From Xiphophorus maculatus (lineage: Eukaryota > Chordata > Actinopteri > Cyprinodontiformes > Poeciliidae), in NCBI RefSeq assembly GCF_002775205.1, contig NC_036453.1, positions 31,783,213-31,847,212 on the forward strand: a stretch of DNA of 64,000 nt. The letters are read 5' to 3'. The stretch's first letter is position 1. Every line of letters begins with the position of its first letter. A program made the translations under genes and the position numbers. Positions 24,101 to 34,100 of this stretch are shown piece after piece. The notes under the pieces were generated by a model. That model was given only the letters and a program-made list of their open reading frames with translations, had not been told where the DNA came from and ran no database searches.

Positions 24101-25833
24101 CACTTCCATCAAGTAGAAATGTACAGCAAAAGTTTAGTATAGCAACAGTTTCTCTTTGATAACAAGTGTGACCAGAATGATGACAAGAAAAATATTGTCT
24201 AAAGAAGCCTGTCAGCTGTTCATTCAGGTTGCCATAGAAAACACGATTATATGAATAAATGAGATAATTTACAACAGTACAGTAAATAATTTCTTTATGT
24301 CATGTCATTTTATTTTTGCTCTCATAAGTTGGAGAAGGCTGCTACTCACTTTAACTTTATCTCGTAGAAAATATAAAAATGTCTTGTCATGCAAAAAATT
24401 TACATCAAAGACAAACCTAATGAGCTATGATGTCTTGTAAAGGATATGAAGATAAAAACGACACAAAATCTCTGATTGGTTCATCTCAAATAATATATTC
24501 TATATAGACTACCTATGTCAAACTATTTACTATCAAATTGCTGGAATAACCTGGTCATTCAGTATCTTAAGCTGACTTCATAACGCTGCTGAACGTTATG
24601 ACCAACTGCAGCAACCTCAGATCATAGAGATGTCTCTACAGGCATCACTTCATCAGATCACGACCTTCTTAAATCACTCCAGATAAGGATTCACAACCTT
24701 TTTGCAACTCAGAACTACTTCACGAGTACTGAGTAATATGAAGGGCTAACAGTTTGATATACATAGTTTACTTTTAATTATACCACTTAATTATTGATTT
24801 ATCTATTTTTGGAACAGCTTGGGAGCAACATTTGAAGAAATGAGAGGCAGCTTGTGACTAACTTCTTAATAAAAACAAAAAAGGAGGGTTTGGAAGTTCA
24901 AAAAAAATTTCTTAGAAAAATAGTTTGTCTTCTCGTTTCTGCTTTTGACTTTTACTATGCAACTCATTAGAATGGTAAAAGGCTTATATCCATCGAGTTT
25001 GAGTAGTTTCATGAGAAAGTAAATTAAAAAGTTGTATTTTTGCCTAACCCTAGTTAGCAACAAAGGTTCGCAATTTGATTAATATTTCAAAAAGGTTTTT
25101 ACTGCCACGTTTTAAAAGCGTTTTTGTTACGTTTCTGCACATGCGAGCCTTATCTGTGTGCTATAATTCAATATAAGTGAAAGTGAGCAAATTTAAACCC
25201 GCCAATAAACTTTCATCTCGAGGATGAATGGGTTAGAAATTCTAAAGGAGGAGGTAGACACGTCTTTATATTATTGTTTAATTACCCAGTGAATGAAAGT
25301 CTTCTGTTCGGGGTATAGACAGCATGGTTGGGTCTGGCCAGCCTTTCCCGCAGCTGCTCTCGGGGGTTTCTCCCGACTCTTGGCCTCCCAGAGTCGGCGG
25401 TTGGACTTTCGGGTTTCCCGATATAACTCCCCATGAGAAAATCCCGGGGGCTGAAAAGAAATGAGTCGCTTGACAAGGCTTCTCTTCGATAAATCCCGGT
25501 TTCACTAGGTCTTTGTCTGAAGTGTCCCTCTGTTTCTCTGTGCTCAGCTTTGTAGCTGCTGATGCTCCTTTTCGGTTTTCCCCGCGCAGCCAGCGACACG
25601 CCGGTCGTCTCCAAGCCCGGCAACCAGCCCCGGAACACGGCTGGGATGTGTAGCCCACCCCGAGGATTCGGGCCTAACCTGGCGGGTAGATGTTCTCCAC
25701 TGCGATAGTAAAAGGCAAAACAGCAGACTGATAGAATTAAAGTTCCGTAAATAATGATAGGTATATAATAAAATACTAGCAAAACTAAGCATAAAACAGA
25801 GAAAAGCGCTAAATGTTTCTCTCTAGGTGACAT
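11196..25833 (-). CDS. pom121: Nuclear envelope pore membrane protein POM121, 13 coding exons
   Basis: Exons on minus: 25833-25286, 24073-23867, 23764-23615, 21202-21122, 20142-19971, 18570-18482, 18401-18322, 16950-16832, 15890-15791, 15711-15466, 14006-12546, 11800-11702, 11296-11196. All are GT-AG with consistent phases; product 1150 aa. POM121 is an integral nucleoporin that anchors the pore to the nuclear membrane. Residues about 7-43 form the hydrophobic membrane segment. Family blocks follow: [72 protein letters not shown]. Basic clusters ([17 protein letters not shown]) are likely NLS, and [12 protein letters not shown] is conserved. Exon 11 (487 codons) is an A/T/S/P-rich FG-repeat region (FTFG, FSFG, GFG). 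The C-terminus [10 protein letters not shown]...NRKK matches the mammalian one. The start at 25833 has G at -3 and begins MSP as in the family; an upstream in-frame ATG at 25863 is less likely. Confidence 0.95.
14060..15462. mobile_element. Composite hAT-like MITE remnants in pom121 intron 10
   Basis: The intron between exons 10 and 11 is largely repeat. Its edges carry ATTAATTGATTA-type words (14070-14110 and 15400-15440) like those at 56805-57270. A middle block (about 14900-15255) shares words with the element at 57346-57857: GCAAATCTGGCG or GCAGATTCGTT relatives, CATTCATTGATTGG, and a right edge AGTGGAAAGGCGCCTT. Borders are blurred and no coding sequence is present. Confidence 0.5.
17100..17857. 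mobile_element. hAT-like element end with internal TATA box
   Basis: The right edge reads AATAATCGAGGTACTCGAAT followed by GAATCGTTTCAGCCCT (to about 17851), typical of a fish hAT-type terminal repeat. The left edge is unclear. Inside, TATATAAATA at about 17474 is followed by CTTCCCGCCATTCGC-like sequence, which looks like a promoter carried by the element. No transposase frame is visible. It lies in pom121 intron 7. Confidence 0.4.
18107..18250 (+). repeat. (GA)n and long polypurine tract in pom121 intron 7
   Basis: Positions 18107-18130 are (GA)n; 18131-18250 is almost pure A/G built of GGAA, GGGA and GAAA units. On the transcribed (minus) strand this is a polypyrimidine tract starting about 72 bases after the exon 7 donor. 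Such tracts can form triplex DNA and vary in length. Confidence 0.85.
19062..19210 (+). mobile_element. MITE fragment related to 30715-31312
   Basis: GGGATGCTCTGATGAGATTT, TAGCTGTTAATTTTCACTTT and GATCTGGAAAAATGG match the left part of the element in a zw10 intron. The fragment is short and lacks the GCCGATCAATCGG right side. Confidence 0.45.
19585..19690 (+). mobile_element. Short hAT-type MITE end
   Basis: TAGGCCTGTCACCACAACAA and AATTTTGCTTGCTGATTAAT match the terminal repeat of the element at 21930-23202 (its right end, inverted). No partner end is visible nearby. Located in pom121 intron 5. Confidence 0.5.
20436..21064 (-). mobile_element. TTAA-type MITE copy in pom121 intron 4
   Basis: Second member of the family also at 1245-1884 (same orientation) and 55115-56447 (inverted). 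It contains ACATGTTCATTGCATTTTTT, CTCTTGTCACTTTAAATCC, CATCTTTGAAAAGCAGAAGT and a right end GGTCCCCTTTGA corresponding to the intact terminal repeat. About 630 bp; no coding capacity. Confidence 0.7.
21922..23210 (+). mobile_element. Non-autonomous hAT-type element with 8-bp TSD
   Basis: The element spans 21930-23202 (1273 bp). Its ends are TAGGCCTGTCGCGATA and (inverted) TAGGCCTGTCACAATA. Identical 8-bp duplications TATATAGT flank it at 21922-21929 and 23203-23210; 8-bp TSDs are typical of hAT. It has no transposase frame. Inside is a nested, shorter MITE with termini CACACTACACGAT (22125-22137) and its inverted partner at 22782-22794 (one mismatch). It lies in pom121 intron 3. Confidence 0.85.
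22121..22798. mobile_element. MITE nested in the hAT-type element
   Basis: Imperfect terminal inverted repeats CACACTACACGAT at 22125-22137 and ATCATGTAGTGTG at 22782-22794. Interior words GAGCTGTCGGCCC and GAGCAAAAATC are reminiscent of a common fish MITE. The target duplication is unclear, so exact ends are uncertain. Confidence 0.5.
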
Positions 25834-25863
25834 GGCGGTAGCGCGCCGCCCGACGACTCTCAT

Positions 25864-25998
25864 ATCTCTTCATGCTGCTTTGGGAAGTTTCGGTGCGCCA
25901 GCGCCCTCTACCGAGCAAAGCCAGGAATCACAGTCATGAATGAAAGCACTTTAAACCTTTTGAAGAATGTCTTTTTTACAACTGTTAAATAGTTTAAT

Positions 25999-26073
<75 letters not shown>

Positions 26074-26638
26074 TGTTTAATTCTGTGATCTATTTTAATA
26101 TTAGTTAAGTGAGGGTCAAAGTCTGTTTATGCCCAAATACTTCAATTTTAATTTTATGAACCCACAGGCCCCATCTCCAAAATTTTGCTGTCACTGTGTG
26201 CATTTGTAAAATGTAATCTGCATTCATGTTACTTTTGGAGTAATGCTGTCGTCCTCTGAGTGGCCTTGCAACTCAAAATGATGTAACATTTGCTTCACTG
26301 TGGATGACGATATCATCTTCAGTCAGCATAAACCAACAAAACATGTTCAACTCTGGGACTCAGAACCCATCTTCTTCCTAGAAAGTTAGATGGACATTAA
26401 CATACTTGCATATAATTCTGTGAATCAATGAACATGCCTATGAAAGTGTACCTTAGGGTTGAAGCAGATCTGTGTAAGTCCTTAATTGTCATTCTGATGT
26501 CACATCAGAAAGTAGTGCTGCCTTACAATGGAAAATATGAAATAGATTTAGGCAATAGATGCATGATAAAATAATCAATCCCAGCATTCCTTTCCAACAC
26601 CAACTCATGAGTTTCAAGCATTCGATTACACCCAAATA
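25864..26638. other. pom121 5' flank and intergenic DNA, with (AT)n
   Basis: The pom121 promoter should lie just above 25833; the flank has some GC-rich sequence (GCGCGCCGCCCGACG) but no TATA box. A pure (AT)n dinucleotide repeat occupies 26001-26069. No gene is visible. Confidence 0.55.
26001..26069. repeat. (AT)n microsatellite
   Basis: About 34 uninterrupted AT units, seen directly. Self-complementary and expected to be highly variable. Confidence 0.95.
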
Positions 26639-27779
26639 CACTGCCTGGCCAAAAAAAAAGTCGCCACCTGGATTTAACTAAGCAAATAGGTACAAGCCTC
26701 CTATTGGATAAGTACTGCATAGGCGATTATCTTTCAGCTGGCAACAAATTATTTAACCCCAGCTGATGCAATGAGTAACTCCTCATTTCTTAAACAACCA
26801 TGGCAAAAGACACATCCTGTGGTCGTGGAAAAGACCAATGGGAACCATCGTCTTCCAGGAAGAAATGTGGTCGGAAAAAAATCCTGAATGATCGTGATCG
26901 GCGATTACTTAAACGTTTGGTCAAATCAAATCGGAGAAAAACAACATCAGAACTCAGGAGTATGTTTAATTGTGAACGCAAAAGCATTTCCACACGCACA
27001 ATGCAAAGGGAACTCAAGGGGTTGGGATTGAACAGCTGTGTAGCCGTAAGAAAACCTCTAATCAGTAAGGCTAACCAGAAAAAAAGGCTTCAGTTTGCTA
27101 GGGAGCATAAAGATTGGACTCTGGAGGAATGGAAGAGGGTCATGTGGTCTGATGAGTCCAGATTTACCCTGTTCCAGAGTGATGGGCGCATCAGGGTAAG
27201 AAGAGAGGCAGGTGAAGTGATGCACCCATCATGCCTAGTGCCTACTGTACAAGCCTGTGGGGGCAGTGCTATGATCTGGGGTTGCTGCAGTTGGTCAGGT
27301 CTACGTTCAGCAACATAGTGTGCCCAAAGAATGAGGTCAGCTGACTACCTGAATATACTGAATGACCAGGTTATTCCATCAATGGATTTTGTCTTCCCAA
27401 ATGGAACGGGCATATTCCAAGATGACAATGCCAGGATTCATCGGGCTCACATAGTGAAAGAGTGGTTCAGGGAGCATGAGACATCTTTTTCACACATGGA
27501 TTGGCCACCACAGAGTCCAGACCTTAACCCCATTGAGAATCTTTGGGATGTGCTGGAGAAGGCTTTGCGCAGTGGTCAGACTCTCCCATCATCAATACAA
27601 GATCTTGGTGAAAGATTAATGCAACACTGGATGGAAATAAATCTTGTGACACTGCAGAACCTTATTGAAACAATGCCACAGCGAATGCGGGCTGTAATCA
27701 AAGCTAAAGGCAGTCCAACAAAACATTAGAGAGTGTGACCATTTTTTGGTGGTGACTTTTTTTTTGGCCAGGCAGTGTA
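26637..27779 (+). mobile_element. Tc1-like DNA transposon, full length
   Basis: The element is 26639-27777 (1139 bp) flanked by TA duplications (26637-26638 and 27778-27779). Terminal inverted repeats of 30 bp (26639-26668 and 27748-27777) start CACTGCCTGGCC and differ at a single base. It carries one transposase frame, broken only by a stop codon. The near-identical ends suggest fairly recent insertion. It lies between pom121 and zw10, 1.0 kb upstream of pom121 exon 1. Confidence 0.95.
26800..27729 (+). pseudogene. Tc1-family transposase with one in-frame stop
   Basis: A DDE transposase that would cut and paste the element. Reading frame 26800-27729 is colinear for 310 codons including the final stop, except for a TAG at 27316-27318. 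The N-terminal half has the helix-turn-helix DNA-binding region and a GRKK motif (AT-hook/GRPR-like). Catalytic residues are visible: D in WSDESRF, D in FQDDNARIH, and E in [11 protein letters not shown], with the DD34E spacing expected of Tc1. Past the stop the frame resumes unshifted at [11 protein letters not shown]. Its length is slightly below the usual 340 aa of Tc1. Presumably inactive in this copy; readthrough or a polymorphic stop cannot be excluded. Confidence 0.93.
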
Positions 27780-27918
27780 TTTTGTCTGATCACATTATTA
27801 AGAAAAGTAGGCAGAACAAAACATTTTCTTTCAAGGTCCAAAACTGGGTTGTTTCTCATTCTCATTTATGAGGAAAACAGAGTACAAGGTCAAGTTGAAA
27901 AGAAGTACAGTATTTGGG

Positions 27919-27924
27919 TTTATT
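27919..27924 (-). promoter_or_regulatory. Candidate zw10 polyadenylation signal
   Basis: TTTATT on plus reads AATAAA on minus, about 190 bases after the zw10 stop codon. It is a good distance, but no cleavage evidence exists. Confidence 0.5.
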
Positions 27925-28113
27925 TAAATACATTACAGAAGAATTCAGTTTCATGTCATTTGCAAGAAATTGACCACTTCATGGATGATCTGTTAATCTT
28001 TCATGTAGGTGAAGGTTTTACATGAAACAATGAGTAAAAGTAAGGTCAGATTTACCACTCAGCAAAAAGGTCCAAAACAGTCTGCTTGGTGCTTTTGTTG
28101 TTTTTCCATTAGT

Positions 28114-31100
28114 CTATTTGATCTTGGCTAAAGCAACAGCTCTCCTCTCAGTGTTCTGAAAGAGAGCTCGGACCAGACTCTTCACCTCCGAACTGGAGAA
28201 CTCTACAGCCAGTGGACCCTTTCCATCAGTCCATCTGAGGAGAAGAATCCCAGAAAGAAGAGTCAAAATTGGAGGGGAAAAAAAGGGTTTTTGTGAGTTT
28301 ACTTTCCATAAGAAACACCACTGGAAAGATTGTAATGATAAACAATAAACCAATTAATCACATGATAAATTAAAATGAGCTTGAGTATTTACTTTTAGAC
28401 AACAATCATTAGAAAGATGCTTGTCTTCAATATCGTTAAAAAGCCGCTATTTTGAAGAATGCTCCAAACATTTGACTCTCAGTAGGAAGCAGATAGTTTG
28501 CACTACTTGTCACTTTTGCCTGTTTCCCATGTCTAAGGGGACATTTTTAAAACTAATTTTGGTTACAGAGATTTCATAATCCATTTTAATTATTGGGGTG
28601 TTTTGTTTATTTTGAATATTTAAAATGTTTTCCAGTTCCTGAGTTAGATGGTCTTTAAAAATTAAGGTTTTTGATCTCCAACAGAATGCATTATTATTAT
28701 GCCTTCATTATTGTAATAGTTAAAAATGATCTCAAATGACAATATCATTTGTCACAATAATTTCACGGATAATTTATTGTCCAGTTACAGTATATTTGTT
28801 ATTGTGACAGGCCAAAACATTGGGTCAATTAATTTAATTTTTACACAATTTATACAACCTTATAATTACTTTAATCCCAACTAAGTAGAAAAAAAGTGTT
28901 TTAATGTTTGAACTCACTTAATATTAAATAAATTCTTTAAATATTTTAAGATCGTCCTTATCAATACCTATTTAAAAAAAAGATCAAAGCCTCAGCTTGT
29001 GCTTTCAGAAAGAATTCTCTTTGTACTGTCACGACTTTAGCGGTTCTAACCTGTCAACGATCTCTTGCAGGTTGGCTCGTAGCACAATGACGAGCTCCTT
29101 GAAAGCGCTCCACTTCTTCACGTAGAGTGGCACCTGCTCCTGATACTTCTTATTTTTGTTCTCCTCAGCCAGGGGAATGAAAACCAGCGGGCCTTCCTCA
29201 ATGATGGTCTGGCATAGGGTATGGAGGTGCTCTCCATCCTCAGAGGAAATGTCCTGCACATAAAACCAATTAGTTCTATATGCTAGATGGAGAAAATGTC
29301 CTTTCCCTTACTTATCTAGACCTGGAAATCAAATTCCAATCGTTTTCCTCATTGTATTGGAATATTAAATGTACTCAATATGTGGGTAAGTTTGTCATAA
29401 AGTGTCTTAAGATCTTATGAAAGCATGTATTTTTGAGTTTTTCTTTTATACATTTAATAAAAGAAATAGACTTGGGTGTCAATTTTCTAAATGAGGTTAC
29501 ACTAAAAATGTAATAAAAACATATTACAATGAAGACTTGAGCAGAAGGCCATTACAATACAGAAAACACAGTAAACTTTTACTTAAAGGTTTTTTCTTTT
29601 TCTTGTTTTAAAGTAAATTCCATAGCAAAATGTAATAAACTAAGTACAATCATAGGAAGAAAATTGTGAGCATTTTTCTAAGCTACTTATTTAACTCCAT
29701 ATATTTTATATAGTTTATGAAAAGGAATCTTGCTTTCTTAAAATTCAACAAATCCTTTTGGTCTGAAGCTGACTAATCTTAGCAATATTTGGTTCACCGT
29801 AAATTAAGAACAACATACAGTAATTTAAATTAACTTTTAACCCACCTTTAGTACATCACATGTCAACAACACATAAATGTAAACAGCATAAAAAACACAC
29901 ACAAAAAAAGCAAACCTCAAGCATCATGATTTTAGTAATAATTTCTGTGATGGCCGTGTTGAGCAGGTTGCCCATGGCTTTACAATAGATGCTGACAGGA
30001 AGCACGTCCTGCCACACAGTTCCCAGCTGCTTCAGCTGATGAATCACCTGCACATACACAAATACATCAGCAATTAGTGAGAAACCGTGTATGAATGAAA
30101 AAACATTACATAATAAAATAGCATTTTTTTTCCACGTATCAGGAGTACATTTATTGTGTACAAGAGCTTGAAGTTTATTCATAAAATATAAATATATAAA
30201 ACTGTTCCTGTACGACATAGACGGACACCGACAGTAAGCCAAGACAATGCCTTATTTACATTATCACATCCCCACATAAACCTGCTGCAAAATGAAACAA
30301 TAAAATCTCACTAGACACGCTGAACTGTTACAGGTCTCTCTCTCTCTCACCTGTCTTACTGCTTTGCTAGCTGCAGTGTAGTTGTCCTCATCGTCCAGGT
30401 TGCAGAAGTTGTGGGCCGTGGACAGTCTCTCAAGGAGTTCAGCTCTCTGGACGTTCAGCTGGGCCAAAAAGCACTGAGCACCTAACAAACAGAGGACAGT
30501 CTGAAGCTTGTGCAGATCTAAATGTGTGTGGTTCCACAAATATACAAATAAACTTTCAGGACGTTTTTAATGGCAAGATTTTTTACGTGTTTTCTAGAAA
30601 GTTAGAAAACCGAAGCCATCTTCTTGACAAGCTGGCAAAATGTTTAGATATCTCTGCATTAAACACCAACTCATTATAAAGACTTTTTAAGACCATTATG
30701 AATTAAATGTAAGACTATGGATGCTCCGAACAGGAATTTTGTTGCCGATTCCGAAACCGATCATCCATGAGGCTGATCTCTGCCGATCACCGATCATTGG
30801 TGATCGCCTGGAATGGCTGTTAATTTTTCGCTTTAGGTATAAATGATACTATATTATCTGGCAAAATGGAAAAATTATCTGGCAATAAATTCACCTAATT
30901 TAGACATAATAGACATATTTTAATACATATCTAAAATCTTTTTCTTTAATTTACATGCTGCAGCTTTAAGCAGACGTTCGGTGTGAGAGTTCAATGTCTG
31001 GTGGAGAAGGAGGGAAAGGACATTTTCTCCAGTCTTAATATTCTATCCAGATGTCTAAAAGTTGTATTCTCCATCTGTGAAATATTACTACCAGTGGCGC

Positions 31101-34100
31101 ATAGTGGCGGTCCAAGAGCGAGAGCAGAACCAGCGTCTTACACCGCTAGTTCAAAGACTTGAATTGTTTTACAGGTTATTTGTTTAGCTTTCTGATCATC
31201 ATGCTCTAGGACCATCATGCTCTTCCGGGTGAGCATGATGTGCACCGCTTTGCCTCCTTTTTCATGGAAATCGGCCAAATATGATCTGTGGCCGATCAAT
31301 CGGCACACCTCTAATGTCTATATTTTTCTTAACTGCTGGCTCACCCAGTTTTCTGAACCCAGGCACCATGTCAACAAAAGTCGCAACGCCCTCGCTGAGG
31401 GGCTGTGGCAGGTGGGCTCGAAAATGGTGCCCCAGTGTGAGCAGGTGGTGTGCCAAGTACATGCAGTTGTTGTGCTGGACAGCAGCAAGGTGGGGAAACT
31501 TGAGTAGGTTCTCCCTAAAAAAAGTAAAATTACAAACATTCATCTCTCCAGAGACAGTACTTGGTTTATGCGACCTGGAACGGAAGCATTCTTACTTGTG
31601 GTACGTCGGCACAACATCATAGAAAAGCTGGAAAATGTTCCTCACTGTGAAGAAGAGCTGCAAGGCGCTGAAAAACAGAGAGACATATTAGCTGGGTTTT
31701 TCTCCCAAGAGGAGGCCGGCTGCATTTAAACAGTAAAAGTCTCTGAAACTTACCACTGAGTGGAGCTTCCTACAGCTTCACACAGCGTGTTGACAGCCAG
31801 CTCCATCAGCTGTTGCACAGACTCACTGATGCGACAGACTGGCAGGCGCAGACTGCAGGCAGACAACTGCTTGGAGTTCTCCATCGACACCTCTTCCTTC
31901 ACCACCTCCTGCTTCACTTTCACCTCTGAACCGGGAGGAGGGAGTTTGGGCAGCCGCAGTTTCGACTCAGGGCTGATCTAATGGAGGAGAAAAGAATTGA
32001 AGCTACTGAGAGAAACAGACTACAGGAACTTGACAGCGGGGAAACAATGTGAGGATGCTGCTGAAAGATTCCTACATATTTTTAAATCAAGATTCAATTC
32101 TAGTCCAGGCGGAACTGTGCCACATTGCTTGATTCACTTTTAATGCTTTCGTAACATTTTTTTCCCTCTTCCATCTTGTTGTTATTGTCTTTTTCATCAT
32201 CTGTACTTGTAAACTTAATCATTAAAAATAAGTATGAGAATTAGGACTGCAACGAATGATTATTTTAGGAGTTGATTATTCTGATGATTAATCAAATAAA
32301 ATAATTGGCAGATTTTACAAATTTTCCATAAAACCTTAAACATTTTTATTCAATATTAGGACTATATTAAAATATGCAAATAAACAATTCAATTTCATTT
32401 GAGCTAAGAAAACAAACTTTCTTTTGCCTAATATGCAATACAACATTCCTTTAGTGATTTTAAACCAGATCAAGCTAAAACTTCCACTTGAGGAGTTTTG
32501 TGTAAAACATATTTACATATAACGGTGTTTTATCTTAAATTCTAAATGTATATATTTCTTTGTACAGTTTAGGTTTAATTGCTGCTCTGAATGCACTGTT
32601 CAGCATATTGCTTCTTTTTGAATCTGTTTAGTCCAGTTAGTAAACAATTAATTGATTGCTAAATTAGTTTAAAATCTGATAAAGTGCATTTTTCCCATAA
32701 TTAAGAGTTGATTATTTACTCTTACTCATTAAGAATTGCTTTCCACAATCAAGGAATAAGAGTTGATTATAATTAACTCTTATAATTGAGTCCTTAGCAT
32801 CTACAGCACTATATTCATACATTATAAACCTCCATTTCCTGTGCAGACCTGACCTTGACTGTTGATGGAAACGTACTTTAACCGTGTTGTGCATCTTGGA
32901 GGTCATGAACTTGCGCGCCGCTACGATGACGTCCCTGCACTTCTTGCTGGCAAAGTGGCAGTTGACATCTCTGGCGTATTTGAACAGATCTGTGGAATTG
33001 AGCTGCAGATATTCCATATTCTTCAGAGTCTCCTCGAATGCTTCCGTCTCTTTAATCACCTTGGACACAGAAAATGTGATTCAGTCAAAAGCATGATTCA
33101 ATAAAGAGGCAGAGTTAAAGTGTTTTGGGTACGTACAATGTTGTATCTTTCAAGCTCGCTGCTGTTGGTGGGTATAGAGTACACAAGACAGTCATGGATG
33201 ATGCACTTTGATGTTTCCTCCCAAACCAACTCTCCAAGGATAGCAGAGAGCTTTTTATCTCCAATGGAAACATCTTTATGGAAAAAAAACAAAACAGCAA
33301 TTTGATTTTAACCTAAGACTATGTCAAGATAAAAAATATAATATCATTATATGCCTTTTTCTACCCAGCAGGTGCATGTGTAGGGTCTTTAACAAGAGCA
33401 GTAGTTTCTTGTAGACTTGAGAAGGAGTGGATCGCTCCTTGTTCTCCTCCTCTAAACACTCCAGGCCCAAAATGGTTCCCTCACCATGTTGCTCGGATAC
33501 AATAAGCTCAAGGGATGCATACATAACCAGCGGCTTCAGCATGTTCTTCAACAGAACCTGACCTGAAAAGAAAAAAGCTTGAATGTGCAGCACAAAAACA
33601 AAATAAAAAGATTTCATCAGCATAGCTTCTAGTCAAAGTTCCAAACTTGAACATTTGCAGCTGTTGAGCAACTACTTTATTGGAAAATAACTAAAGTCAA
33701 AACAGACAAGTAGAAAGAAGGATGGACAGATGGAAGAATAAAAGGATGTATGGAGAAAATAAGACCGAAAAAGGCAAACAGATAGAGGTACATGTTTGGA
33801 CAAGCTGCGTCCTATTTTGTTGTCCATTCCCACTCTTGGCTGGTGGTCAAGAGCTGAAGAAAACAATTTCAAACTCCACAAGTGGCTCCCGGGACACACT
33901 TTGGACATAGCTGGTTTAAACATATATGTCTAGACAGGAGGATCAGGGAATACATGCATTCCCTGTATTGAGTTGCATTTTTACATTCTTTTCCTTTTTC
34001 CAAGCTTATGCAAACCTGTGGAAATATACAGAAAACTCTAAAATGTTGCTTGTTCTTACTGAAGAGTTTGATCTTGTTCTGAAGGTCTCCCTGGATCGCT

